A stretch of DNA of 64,000 nt from Enterovibrio coralii (GTDB lineage: Bacteria; Pseudomonadota; Gammaproteobacteria; Enterobacterales; Vibrionaceae). The stretch covers positions 1-64,000 of the forward strand of contig NZ_LNTY01000018.1 of the NCBI RefSeq assembly GCF_001559595.1, in the 5' to 3' direction. A model generated the notes under the pieces. The model searched no databases and was not told where the DNA came from. It worked only from the letters and a program-made list of their open reading frames with translations. Positions 1 through 9,015 of the stretch are shown piece after piece (position 1 is the stretch's first letter; every line of letters begins with the position of its first letter). The position numbers were made by a program, and so were the translations under genes.

Positions 1-2466
1 CATGTGACGGGAGCTGAAGTCGCGCCTATCGATAAAGAAGGGCGGGAGGTTATTGGGCCTATTCACGTGTTGCCGTGTGATGTTGTGGCATCAAGCGGTG
101 GCTGGAGCCCAACGTTGCATTTAAGCTGCCATACGGGCAGTCGACCAGTCTGGCGAGATGACGTCGCAGGGTTTGTTCCTGCCAATACAGTTGAAGGCAT
201 GGATTACGCAGGCGCTGTCATCGGTGAGCAAACCTTGCTAGATGTCATGCAAAGCGGTTTGGATGCTGCCGATAGAATCGCGACAGCATTAGAGGTTCAG
301 CGCGATGGGGCGACATTGCCGCCTGTTGAGACCTTCCAAATGTCACCTGCTATGCACCTGTATTTATTGCCTCACCGTTTGCCTGTGAGCCGCGCGCCAA
401 AGCAGTTTGTCGATTTTCAGAATGACGTGACGGCGGCAGGGATTGAGCTTGCGGTTCGAGAAGGCTATGAGTCGATTGAGCATATCAAACGCTACACGGC
501 GATGGGTTTTGGTACCGATCAGGGCAAGACCGGCAACATCAATGGTATGGCGATTGCCGCAAATGCGATGGGCAAAACGATCGAAGAAACGGGAACCACG
601 ATTTTCCGCCCCATGTATACGCCAGTGACGTTTGGTGCGTTGGCTGGGCGCGAAGTTGGCAATTTGTTCGACCCAGAGCGTTACACTGCGATGCATGCAT
701 GGCACGTCGCTAACGGCGCAAAGTTTGAGAATGTCGGTCAGTGGAAACGTCCGTGGTACTACCCGAAAGGGAGTGAAACCATGGAGGAATCTCTGGCCCG
801 AGAATGCAAGGCAACGCGGGAAAGCGTCGGGATCCTCGATGCCTCGACACTGGGTAAAATCGATATTCAAGGTAAAGACGCGAGAGACTTCCTTAACCGG
901 ATCTACACCAATGGCTGGGATAAGCTGGCCCCTGGAAAATGCCGTTATGGTTTGATGTGTCATGAAGACGGCATGGTGTTCGATGACGGCGTAACATCTT
1001 GTATTAACGACAGCCACTTCTTGATGACGACAACGTCAGGCGGTGCTGCGGGGGTTTTGCGTTGGCTAGAGCTTTGGCACCAAACAGAATGGCCAGAGCT
1101 GGAGGTCTACTTCAGCAGTGTCACTGACCACTGGGCAACGATGACCATCTCTGGGCCCAACAGTCGAAATCTGCTGAAAAAGCTGGTGGGTGATCAAGAC
1201 ATTTCAGAAGACGCGCTGCCGTTTATGAGTTGGAAACCCATGAAAGTGGCAGGTGTGGATGCCCGGGTGTTCCGTATCAGTTTCACCGGAGAGCTGTCGT
1301 TTGAGATTAACGTGAATGCCAACTTCGGCATGTATGTGTGGCAACAAGTGATGAATGCTGGCGAGGAGTATGAAATTACGCCTTACGGCACCGAGACCAT
1401 GCACATTCTTCGTGCGGAAAAAGGGTTCATCATTGTAGGTCAAGACACAGACGGCTCGGTAACACCTCAAGATCTCAACATGGGATGGATAACGGGCAAA
1501 CAGAAAACGTTCAGCTTTATTGGCCGTCGCTCTTGGGAACGAGAAGACACGTCTCGCACAGACAGAAAGCAATTGGTTGGATTGAAAACCACTGAGCCAA
1601 GCAAGGTGATACCGGAAGGAGCGCAAGCTGTCGATAACCCAGACCAACCAATTCCAATGACCATGGTTGGGCATGTTACGTCTTCGTACTACAGTGCCGT
1701 ACTGGGTTGTTCAGTGGCTTTAGGTCTGATTAAAAACGGCTTAAACCGAATGGGCGACTACGTTTACTTCCCGCTGGCAGACGGGACAACGTTGAAAGCG
1801 CAAATTTGCAGCTCTGTTTTTTATGACATGAAGAATGAAAAACCGGGCAAAGCTCATGACAGCGAAGTGAAAGTTGAGACGGACTTTTCGCCATTACGTG
1901 AACTTCCTTTGAGCCACTTGGGCAAAGTCAAACCACAACAAGCGGCAGGTGTTCACCTTCATGAACACAAGAATGTCTCACAGCTTGTGCTGCGCGGAGA
2001 ATCCACGCCAGCATTCGCAGGTGCTGTTGAGAAAACGCTTGGCGTGGCATTGCCGTCGCAGCCATGTACGACAGCGGCCGCCGAGGACGTAGAGGTTTGG
2101 TGGTTAGCCCCTGATGAATGGCTTATCGTCAGCCAAGAGCGCGGTGCGGAGCAAATTGAACAAAGTTTGCGAGATGCATTGGAAGGGCATTTTTCCATCA
2201 CGGATGTAACGGGCGGACAGACGTTACTGACGTTGACAGGATCACATGCGATTGATGTCCTGAAAAAATCTACTTCGTACGATGTCGACGATAGGCACTT
2301 TCATGTTGGTCGCTGTGTCGGCACAACGTTTGCCAAGGCTCAGGTATTTTTGAAGCACAGCAGCGAAAATACGTATGAGCTGGTGGTCAGACGAAGCTTT
2401 GCAGACTATGTAGGGCTTTGGATCCAAGATGCGGCTGATGAATACGGTATCGCACTGGATTGTTAG
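1..2466 (+). CDS. soxA: Sarcosine oxidase alpha subunit (3' part) fused in frame to a gamma-subunit domain
   Basis: Heterotetrameric sarcosine oxidase demethylates sarcosine to glycine in the cytoplasm, passing the methyl carbon to tetrahydrofolate. The reading frame is open to the window edge, so the N-terminal part (about 200 residues of the usual near-1000-residue alpha subunit) lies outside. Visible residues 1-90 are the end of the dinucleotide-binding region, followed by the cysteine-rich linker segment and, from about residue 200, a GcvT-like THF-binding domain to about 610. From about 630 to the end (FSPLRELPLSHLG onward) the protein matches SoxG, normally a separate subunit encoded downstream. 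The stop is followed by a strong terminator, so this is the end of its operon. The fusion may be genuine, but an ATGA sits at the junction (about 1854) and this sequence has many base deletions, so a split soxA/soxG is possible. Confidence 0.85.
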   Translation, partial: HVTGAEVAPIDKEGREVIGPIHVLPCDVVASSGGWSPTLHLSCHTGSRPVWRDDVAGFVPANTVEGMDYAGAVIGEQTLLDVMQSGLDAADRIATALEVQRDGATLPPVETFQMSPAMHLYLLPHRLPVSRAPKQFVDFQNDVTAAGIELAVREGYESIEHIKRYTAMGFGTDQGKTGNINGMAIAANAMGKTIEETGTTIFRPMYTPVTFGALAGREVGNLFDPERYTAMHAWHVANGAKFENVGQWKRPWYYPKGSETMEESLARECKATRESVGILDASTLGKIDIQGKDARDFLNRIYTNGWDKLAPGKCRYGLMCHEDGMVFDDGVTSCINDSHFLMTTTSGGAAGVLRWLELWHQTEWPELEVYFSSVTDHWATMTISGPNSRNLLKKLVGDQDISEDALPFMSWKPMKVAGVDARVFRISFTGELSFEINVNANFGMYVWQQVMNAGEEYEITPYGTETMHILRAEKGFIIVGQDTDGSVTPQDLNMGWITGKQKTFSFIGRRSWEREDTSRTDRKQLVGLKTTEPSKVIPEGAQAVDNPDQPIPMTMVGHVTSSYYSAVLGCSVALGLIKNGLNRMGDYVYFPLADGTTLKAQICSSVFYDMKNEKPGKAHDSEVKVETDFSPLRELPLSHLGKVKPQQAAGVHLHEHKNVSQLVLRGESTPAFAGAVEKTLGVALPSQPCTTAAAEDVEVWWLAPDEWLIVSQERGAEQIEQSLRDALEGHFSITDVTGGQTLLTLTGSHAIDVLKKSTSYDVDDRHFHVGRCVGTTFAKAQVFLKHSSENTYELVVRRSFADYVGLWIQDAADEYGIALDC

Positions 2467-2493
2467 CCATATTTAATGCGTCGATTGAGCAGT

Positions 2494-2523
2494 AAAAACG
2501 CCCCAATTTTGGGGCGTTTTTCC
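2494..2523. terminator. Rho-independent terminator after soxA
   Basis: Inverted repeat aaaacgcccc / ggggcgtttt with an A-tract before and a T-tract after, 28 bases past the sox stop codon. It can work in both directions and so also serves the convergent rof gene. Confidence 0.85.
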
Positions 2524-2544
2524 GTAAAGGATTTCTTAGATAAC

Positions 2545-2790
2545 CTATTCAAAGCTTGCATGTTTAAAGTGCGGATTGTCGACCAATACCTCAATCGTTG
2601 AAATGGTGTCTAAGACAACAAGCTGCTCGGAGCCTTCTACATCCAGTAAGACACATTCATCTTTGTTCTCGTTGCGCCTTGTATCTTGCGCCACACCTTC
2701 AATGAGTTCACCTGTTTTCAACGTCAATCGAACCGGATAGTGAAACAGGCAAACGATCTCAATGTAGTCATAATCGGAACACTTAATCAT
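2545..2790 (-). CDS. rof: Rho-binding antiterminator Rof (YaeO family)
   Basis: This 81-residue protein resembles E. coli Rof/YaeO, which binds Rho and lowers Rho-dependent termination. The pattern 'C-[SD]-D-Y-D-x-[IL]-E-[IL]', followed by a strand-rich Sm-like segment (VRLTLKTGELIEGVAQD) and a 'LVVLDTISTIE' strand, fits the family, as does the length. The start was set at the ATG at 2790, preceded by AAGGA at good spacing; longer forms overlap the neighbouring transport gene. It is convergent with soxA and 29 bp downstream of the YeeE-type gene, so it may share that transcript. Confidence 0.75.
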   Translation of the reverse strand: MIKCSDYDYIEIVCLFHYPVRLTLKTGELIEGVAQDTRRNENKDECVLLDVEGSEQLVVLDTISTIEVLVDNPHFKHASFE

Positions 2791-2819
2791 GCTTGTCCTT
2801 TTGTTCGAGTTGGGTGTGT

Positions 2820-3266
2820 TTAGTGCGTTGCGCTTTCGATCATCTTGGACGATTTCTTTGCGCCAACCTGAACAATAAAGATACCCGCAAGCATGCTGAT
2901 GATAAAGAGGCCGATTGTCGGGCTTTGAGTGCCAGCGAGAGTAATTGCAGGCCCAGGGCAGATACCCGCGAGTCCCCAACCTATACCAAAAAGCGCAGAA
3001 CCGCTGAGTAACTTAGTGTCTGGTTTGGTGTGACTAGACAGCGTGAACGCTGCTGCAAGTTTAGGAACGTTTTGTTTCTTGATGACAAGGAAATAGCCGG
3101 GGATAAACACCATCAGCGCACCGCCCATCACAAAGGCTAAACTAGGATCCCATTGCCCGAATACGTCGAGAAAGCCAATAACTTTTACTGGGTCGACCAT
3201 GCCGGAGACCATCATACCGAGACCAAACAGCAGGCCGGAAAGCAAAGCGATAAAACGAAACAACAT
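2820..3266 (-). CDS. YeeE/YedE-family transporter subunit, second half (DUF6691 type)
   Basis: A 148-residue integral membrane protein with four predicted hydrophobic segments. It carries the GIGWGLAGICPGPA motif that marks the C-terminal half of two-gene YeeE/YedE systems, implicated in uptake of thiosulfate or other reduced sulfur compounds. The conserved cysteine lies in this motif. An AGGAGG ribosome site sits just before the ATG at 3266. The gene lies 11 bp downstream of the other half-transporter and the two are surely co-transcribed. Specific substrate is not readable from sequence. Confidence 0.8.
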   Translation of the reverse strand: MLFRFIALLSGLLFGLGMMVSGMVDPVKVIGFLDVFGQWDPSLAFVMGGALMVFIPGYFLVIKKQNVPKLAAAFTLSSHTKPDTKLLSGSALFGIGWGLAGICPGPAITLAGTQSPTIGLFIISMLAGIFIVQVGAKKSSKMIESATH

Positions 3267-3277
3267 GTCTGCCTCCT

Positions 3278-3703
3278 TTAGATAAACGCGGTAACAAAAA
3301 CGGTGATCATCGCTGAAGCCATAAAGACGATGGTGGCGATAAGCGAGCGTGGAGATAATCGACCAATACCGCAAATACCGTGTCCGCTGGTACATCCGTT
3401 GGCGAGTTTGGTTCCAACGCCAACAAGAAGGCCTGCAATAACTGCGACAAGAGACGATTGGTCTGCGGGTGTGGAGGCAAGTTCAGGGAAAGGGATTCCC
3501 ATACTATTGGCGGCTAAGCCAGCCACGATCATTCCGGCGATAAAGAACAATCGCCAATCGATATCACCGCGCTTAGGTGAGAGGAGCCCGCCAACGATTC
3601 CACTGATACCAGCAACCTTGCCGTTGAAATACAAAAGGATCAGTGCGGACAGGCCCAGCAACATACCACCAAACAGAGCTTCCCAAGGAAACACACCCCA
3701 CAT
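3278..3703 (-). CDS. YeeE/YedE-family transporter subunit, first half
   Basis: A 141-residue membrane protein with the NGCTSGHGICG motif typical of the N-terminal half of split YeeE/YedE transporters; the cysteine is thought to take part in sulfur transfer. It starts at the ATG at 3703. With the downstream gene it forms a complete two-part carrier of the PmpA/PmpB type, often found beside sulfide-sensing regulators, although no regulator is visible here. A good sigma-70 promoter lies 34 bp upstream of the start. Confidence 0.8.
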   Translation of the reverse strand: MWGVFPWEALFGGMLLGLSALILLYFNGKVAGISGIVGGLLSPKRGDIDWRLFFIAGMIVAGLAANSMGIPFPELASTPADQSSLVAVIAGLLVGVGTKLANGCTSGHGICGIGRLSPRSLIATIVFMASAMITVFVTAFI

Positions 3704-4004
3704 ACTTGCCTCTCTTCATTTCTTCGAATTCATTTCACTATAAAAACACTTGGTATATTAGTCAATGCTAAAATAGATATTTATATTTAAGTTAATACTA
3801 ATTAAGGGTGTGAAATGCCAGCGTTGTCCATTAAACGGAGAGGATGAAAGCGAGAGCTTAGCGTGTAGGGAAGGTGAACGAGGAGACGGGATGCTTGCTA
3901 GCTAGATAGCACGATAGAAATTTGCCAAATTCCGAATATCTGACACTTGTATCGACGTGAACTTGCCCATGCTAACAGGGAGTTGAGGTCATACAGGTAG
4001 TCTT
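3704..4004. other. Divergent intergenic region
   Basis: About 300 bp between the YeeE-type pair and the DUF4399 gene. The left part (3730-3810) is AT-rich and holds the minus-strand promoter. The right part has ordinary composition and presumably the DUF4399 promoter, which I could not place. No reading frame with a ribosome site was seen. Confidence 0.5.
3737..3765 (-). promoter_or_regulatory. Sigma-70 promoter of the YeeE/YedE pair
   Basis: On the minus strand TTGACT (3765-3760) is followed after exactly 17 bp by TATAGT (3742-3737), 34 bp before the start codon at 3703. The surrounding region is strongly AT-rich, which would suit a repressor site, but no convincing operator was seen. Confidence 0.65.
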
Positions 4005-4430
4005 ATGAGAAATGTTGTTATCGCTCTGCTCACGCTGTTTTCTGTTTGTCTGATGCCTACGTCTGCGGTTAGCGCGACGCCATCTTCACCCAAGGCTAAA
4101 TTATATTTTGTTGCACCTAGTGATGGCGAAATTGTGCCCGAAACGTTTAAGGTCGTGTTTGGCTTAAAAGGAATGACGATTGCCCCTGCGGGTGATAATC
4201 AGCCGAACTCAGGCCATCATCATTTGCTGATCAATGTCGATTCGTTGGTGGACTTTAGCTTACCGTTACCAGCCACTGACAACATTCGGCATTTCGGTGG
4301 CGGGCAAACCGAGACTTTGTTGACCTTGCCCAAAGGCAAGCATACGCTGCAATTGTTGCTGGGCGACCATCTGCATATTCCGCACGACAAGCCTGTGATG
4401 TCGGAGAAAATCACCATTACCGTTCGGTAG
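4005..4430 (+). CDS. Secreted DUF4399 protein
   Basis: A 141-residue protein with a signal peptide (residues 1-24, cleavage near AVSA) and a DUF4399 domain. The domain shows the family signature 'F(V/A)xPxDG..V...FKVVFGLKGM.I.PAG' followed by SGHHHLLI and, near the end, LLGDHLHIPH. The clustered histidines suggest metal binding, but function is unknown. It is monocistronic, with a terminator 25 bp downstream. Confidence 0.8.
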   Translation: MRNVVIALLTLFSVCLMPTSAVSATPSSPKAKLYFVAPSDGEIVPETFKVVFGLKGMTIAPAGDNQPNSGHHHLLINVDSLVDFSLPLPATDNIRHFGGGQTETLLTLPKGKHTLQLLLGDHLHIPHDKPVMSEKITITVR

Positions 4431-4455
4431 CGACAAGCTTGTTTACATAAATAAG

Positions 4456-4480
4456 AAAGGCCGCAATTGCGGCCTTTTTA
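4456..4480. terminator. Bidirectional terminator
   Basis: Perfect inverted repeat aaaggccgcaattgcggccttt with flanking A and T runs, between two convergent genes (stops at 4430 and 4494). Confidence 0.85.
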
Positions 4481-4493
4481 GCGATGAAACGTA

Positions 4494-5498
4494 TTACGCT
4501 TCTGGGTGAATCAAACGTACAGCCAACGAGCCAGCAGCGCGCATCGACTCGATATTGTGGCTCAATACAATGCCGTCTTCTGGGGCAAGGTACTGATGTT
4601 CTTCTTCGCCAAAGCTGTCGTATTGACGCGCCAAGATCTGCCCTTTTTTCACGGATTGCATCAATGAAACTTCTGGCAGAATGAAGCCGCCTTGTTCAGC
4701 ACGCAGGCTCGTCACGCGTGCACTTTCGATGGCAGGTGTCAGCGCATCGACAGAACCTGAAAGGTTGCCGTAGTGCATCAGAATATTGGTTGCGCCTTCC
4801 AGCGTTCGCTGAACCATTGCCATGTCAGTGTAACGGCCCATGCCGATTTCAACCGTGATGCTAGGAATACCGTTTTCATTCCATACGGTTTCCAACACAC
4901 CCGCCTCACCTGGGTCATTCAAAATCGCGTCCGGATTCATCAGGCGCGCCATGTTCAAGGCGTCTTCCAAACGGAAATCAGCGAATACGTAGAGAGGGTA
5001 TACGGTGCCAGATGTTTGGGTATGAAGGTCAATTGCCAGTTCTGCATTTGGTTTTAGCAAGTTGTGCCAAATGGTGTACAGGTAGCGTTGTGGCTCATTA
5101 CCGTGTGCGTTACCTGGGAAGAAACGGTTGAGGTTACCGTCAGACACATCTGGGTCTGAAGAGAAAAAGTCACGGCTATGATGCAGCATGCCGGTCAGGT
5201 TAACGGTTGGGACGATAGTAATGCTGCCCGCAATCTCTTTACCTTTCAGACTACGAGCGATTGCCTGTGCTGACAGGACGCCATTGTATTCGTCGCCATG
5301 AACACCCGCGGTGATCATAATTTTTTTACCAGGCTTTGTTCCTTTAAAAACCCACACAGGCAGGTGCTGCCATTGTGCCAATGCATCCGTCGCGGCGCGG
5401 AACCAAAACTTGTGTTGGCCTGATTCTAGCTGGTCTACGTCGAGAGAGCTGATCACGTCCAGACCGTCGATTTTGTTGCCTTTAATATACGTCGTCAT
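4494..5498 (-). CDS. Succinylglutamate desuccinylase/aspartoacylase-family M14 deacylase
   Basis: A 334-residue cytoplasmic zinc amidohydrolase of the AstE/AspA family. The zinc ligands are visible as GVHGDE (His67, Glu70) and DLHT (His159), with the catalytic glutamate in TVEIG (Glu217). The C-terminal beta domain (about 250-330) is typical of the branch annotated as deacylases of N-acyl amino acids. It follows the YfcC-type carrier on the same strand, with a hairpin between them, suggesting import followed by deacylation of an N-acyl amino acid or peptide. The substrate is unknown. Confidence 0.8.
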   Translation of the reverse strand: MTTYIKGNKIDGLDVISSLDVDQLESGQHKFWFRAATDALAQWQHLPVWVFKGTKPGKKIMITAGVHGDEYNGVLSAQAIARSLKGKEIAGSITIVPTVNLTGMLHHSRDFFSSDPDVSDGNLNRFFPGNAHGNEPQRYLYTIWHNLLKPNAELAIDLHTQTSGTVYPLYVFADFRLEDALNMARLMNPDAILNDPGEAGVLETVWNENGIPSITVEIGMGRYTDMAMVQRTLEGATNILMHYGNLSGSVDALTPAIESARVTSLRAEQGGFILPEVSLMQSVKKGQILARQYDSFGEEEHQYLAPEDGIVLSHNIESMRAAGSLAVRLIHPEA

Positions 5499-5518
5499 GT
5501 TCTTTTTCTTGTTTTGAA

Positions 5519-5544
5519 AAAGGCGAGATTTTCATCTCGCCTTT
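5519..5544 (-). terminator. Terminator after the YfcC gene
   Basis: Stem aaaggcgagat / atctcgccttt with a 4-base loop; on the minus strand it is followed by TTTTTC. It lies 34 bp past the yfcC stop and may only attenuate read-through to the M14 gene. Confidence 0.7.
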
Positions 5545-5578
5545 ATTGATAACTCTGTTATTTGCTAACTAGGTAAGC

Positions 5579-7107
5579 TTACGCGAAGCCAGCCAAATGT
5601 GCACCCACAACAGTGACACTTGCGATGACGAAGAGCAAAAGCATAAAACGCCATACAAATTTCGCCCAGTTACCCCAATCAATGCGGCACACACCTAGCG
5701 TCGCCATCAAAGACGCAGACGTTGGGACGATAATGTTTGTGAAGCCGTCACCCAGCTGGAATGCCAGAACGGCTACCTGACGCGTGATACCCGCGATATC
5801 AGATAAAGGTGCCAATAGCGGCATTGTCAGCGCTGCCTGACCAGAGCCAGACGTTACGAAGAAGTTGAACACTGACTGGAACACGTACATCAACCATGCT
5901 GCAACGGCTGATGGCAACTCACTGATTGCGCCGCCAGTATTGTGCAGGATGGTGTTCAGTACGCTTGGCTCAGCAGAACCGCCGCCCAGCAGCAACAATA
6001 CGCCTTTCGCACAACCTACCAGCAGTGCAGGTGCCAGCATGATGCCTGCGCCTTCTTTGAAAGAAGCTGCTACGTCGTTCAGCGTCATGTTATTCAGCTT
6101 AAAGATCATCGCGATGATGGCGACGAAAAAGCCCATGGTGAAGAACTGAGAAGCGATTTCTGGGATGTACCAAGCGTGGGCAACAACGCCCCAAACAACC
6201 CAGATGGTCGTGGCGATAACGGTCAAGATAACCAGTGTGTCACCGAGGTTCCAGCGCACTTCACTGTCTTCGACTTTTTTGTCTTTCAGGTAAGCATCAG
6301 AGTGGAAGCTGTATGACGCCTCTGGGTTTGCTTTGATGCGCGCTGCGTACATCATGGTGAACGCGATACCGACCAGCGTGAAGCCAGCCCACATGATCAT
6401 ACGGAATGTCATGCCTGACAGAACAGGAACGCCCGCAATACCCTGCGCGATAGCCACAGAGAATGGGTTCATCCAAGATGTTGCAAAACCAACTTGTGTA
6501 GCGACGTACGTCACCATCACAGTGGTGATACCGTCGTAGCCTAAGCGAACCATCAGAGGTGCGATGATGATGCAAATGCCACCGCTTCTTCGCCCATACC
6601 AAATACGGCACCGCCCAAAGAGAACAGCAAGAAGAGTACAGGGATAAAGAGTGCTTCGCTGCCCTTGGTTTTATCGATCAGTTTCAGGATGCCGTTATCA
6701 ATGGTGCCGGTACGCATAACGATACCGAAAGCACCACCAATGATGAGCATAAACATGATTACACCGATGGCTGAACCCCATTTAGAACCTGAAACCAGTC
6801 CTTCAAACGGGAAATTCATCAGGCCAATGCCACCGCCAGATGCAAAGAACTGAACGCGATTGTAAACCGCATCGCCATTTTCATCGGTGACATAACGGAA
6901 TGATTCTGGGTTGATAACGGTGCGAGATTTTTCTGCGCCATCAACCATATACGTTACTTGTTGACTGTCAAACTGACCCACAGGGATCAGGTACGTCATT
7001 GCTGCGGCAAAAAGGCCAACAAAAAAGATCAGGATCAGGGTGTCGGGCATTTGCCACTTTGACGACGCTGACGACTGGTCTTGAGTCGAAAGGTGTGTTT
7101 GAGACAT
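5579..7107 (-). CDS. yfcC: YfcC family carrier (C4-dicarboxylate/amino acid type), one frameshift
   Basis: A membrane carrier of about 509 residues, matching E. coli YfcC in length, with around 12 hydrophobic segments and the conserved GMGEEAVAFA...APLMVRLGYD stretch. The frame breaks near 6572: upstream residues end FASSSHL and downstream ones resume IIAPLMV. Adding one C (GCC ATC for GCATC on the minus strand) restores the family sequence exactly, so this is probably a sequencing deletion, not a pseudogene. The start is the ATG at 7107. YfcC-like proteins are putative basic amino acid or dipeptide carriers; the substrate is unproven. It is likely linked with the downstream M14 deacylase. 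Confidence 0.75.
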
Positions 7108-7357
7108 TCCATCATTCTCAAAAGTAAAAGGGGCATAAAATGTCGTAAAAATAGAATAAGAAGTCAATTCATTTTCATATTGCTAACGATATATTCAATT
7201 AATCCTTAATTTGAAGCAAAAACAGCATGTAAGGTTGAATAAAAATTGAACTGAAAAAGAGGGGGTATTCATTAAAAGAGTGGATGAAAAATGTACTTAT
7301 AGGAAGGTGAGCCCGCTTTCCCATTCAATGCGTTATTTCTATGTATGAAGGCGATTG

Positions 7358-8234
7358 CTACTTCGTGAAGCCAAGTTTTGGTCCGCGCATCACCAGATAA
7401 ACGGCCAATGCACAGATGGTGAAACCAATAACAGTTGCTGTACTGAATGCTTCATCAAAGAAAAGCCATCCTTGAATGGCTGTGATTGGTGGGACGAGGT
7501 AGATCACCGAGGTCACTTTGGAGGCTGCACCTTGTCCAACCATGTATAGGTAGAGCAGAACTGCAACCACTGACAGTGCCAATACTGACCAGACCATGGT
7601 CAGGGTAAAGGTCAATGACCACGTCACGTTAAACCCTTCGACGAACCAAGCAAGAGGAAGGAAGACACTCCCGCTGCAACATATTGCCACATTGCGCATG
7701 CGACCAAATCGACACCCTGACAGAAGTGCTTTTGATACAAGGTGCCAATGGTAATACCGATCAAGGCTGTGAATACGAAAAGGTAGGCGTAAAACGGTTG
7801 GGCATCAGCGTTCCATGTCATCTTGCCTTGAACCACAAAGGCAATACCAATGATGCCTGCGACCAAGCTATCCACTGCGCGGGGTTTAGACGTTCGCTGG
7901 AAAGGTTATTAACAATGAGTGCTGTCAAAATCGGTTGGAAGCCAACCAACAAGGAAGAGAGACCCGCAGGCATGCCAAAGCCAATCGCGGCGAAAACGCC
8001 GCCTAAATAGAACCCGTGGATCATCAGTCCAGATGCGAGCACATGAAAAAGGGCTCGCCCTTGAGGCATGGTAGGTTTCATTAAACCAAGGATGACGATA
8101 AAGACAATGACGTTCAGCACCATGCGAATAAACAAGAAGGTGGCTGCGTCCGCATAAGGAAGTCCAAACTTCGCGCCAATAAACCCAGTGCTCCACAAAA
8201 CAACGAAGATGAAGGGGATGGCAGTCTTCAGCAT
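7358..8234 (-). CDS. EamA/DMT-family exporter, two frameshifts
   Basis: A ten-segment drug/metabolite transporter of about 292 residues made of two EamA repeats. It starts at the ATG at 8234 with AAGGA upstream. The frame breaks twice: near 7886, where one added A gives SSERLKPR..., and near 7662, where one added base gives VSSF(L)PLAWFVEG. All three pieces align in order with one intact family member, so the breaks look like base-calling deletions. DMT carriers export amino acids and other metabolites; no specific substrate can be assigned. It stands alone on the minus strand. Confidence 0.7.
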
Positions 8235-8531
8235 GGGCGACAATCCTTGTGCTTACGTGAATTAACGGCTTGCAAAGTGATTAAAACGTATCCAGTTTTG
8301 TATCACAAGTGTTGTGCGACCATCAGGTAAAGGCCGACGAAATATTGCGCTCATTGTTCGCTTTTGTTGTAACACCTCAATGTGTGATTTCAGGTGCAGG
8401 CTAATGTCTGGCTACATTGTGTCTATCTAGGCGTGGTTTATGGTGGGCTAAAAGTGAGAGATGAATGGTCGTGTTGGACTCGAGTCTTATACACAGTGCC
8501 CGCTAGCTACGAGCACTGTTATTTGTTTTGC
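8235..8531. other. Gene-free stretch
   Basis: About 300 bp between the EamA gene start and the monooxygenase gene stop. No reading frame with a ribosome site, no strong hairpin and no repeat was recognised. It should contain the promoter of the EamA gene. Confidence 0.4.
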
Positions 8532-8822
8532 CTATCCGATGATGCTCATTTCATTCACCGTAAACGTTTCAACGGCATCAGATGTCGCTTCCACGTAATC
8601 TTTAAGGTGTTGTGCATTCATGTGGTTTTGCCAAAGTTCGCGGTTTACCCAGTTTTCATAGAAGACAAAATGCGCAGGGTTGTCATTGTCTTGGTGAAGG
8701 TCATATTGGAGGCACCCTTCTTCCGCTCGCGTGATATCGATAAGCTTTAGCAGTTCAGCTTTAACCAGTTCGATGCTGTCTTCTTTGGCGATGATATTCG
8801 CGACAATTGTTAATTTACTCAT
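8532..8822 (-). CDS. ABM-domain protein (putative quinol monooxygenase, YgiN-like)
   Basis: A 96-residue dimeric alpha-beta barrel protein of the antibiotic biosynthesis monooxygenase fold. The family pattern is clear: early strand (TIVANIIAKED), then EEGCLQYDLHQDNDNP and FVFYENWVNRELWQNHMNAQHL. Small proteins of this kind oxidise quinols or act in stress responses. The gene is divergent from a LysR-type regulator, which by position is a likely controller. A second start is not needed since AAAAGGAATAACACG precedes the ATG. Confidence 0.75.
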   Translation of the reverse strand: MSKLTIVANIIAKEDSIELVKAELLKLIDITRAEEGCLQYDLHQDNDNPAHFVFYENWVNRELWQNHMNAQHLKDYVEATSDAVETFTVNEMSIIG

Positions 8823-9015
8823 CGTGTTATTCCTTTTTATTTCTGTATTGGGAAAATTTTGGCTTAACGCTCTCTGGTATCTCGTTCTGAATCGCCTGTC
8901 ATTGTGTGAGCCATTGGTGTTTCGATGTACAAAGGTTAGGTGTTTCTGCTGTTGGGATAAACAGACTAATCTTTAAATGATTATCAAAATATTTTTGATA
9001 ATGAGGAAGGGCAGT

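Noticed and set aside
364-1017. 217-residue antisense frame inside soxA
   Set aside because: It is a shadow of the well-supported sarcosine oxidase frame, lacks a ribosome site and has a non-protein-like composition.
7358-8234. EamA gene as a decaying pseudogene
   Set aside because: Both breaks are one-base losses, as in twelve other intact-looking genes, so sequencing error is the simpler explanation.
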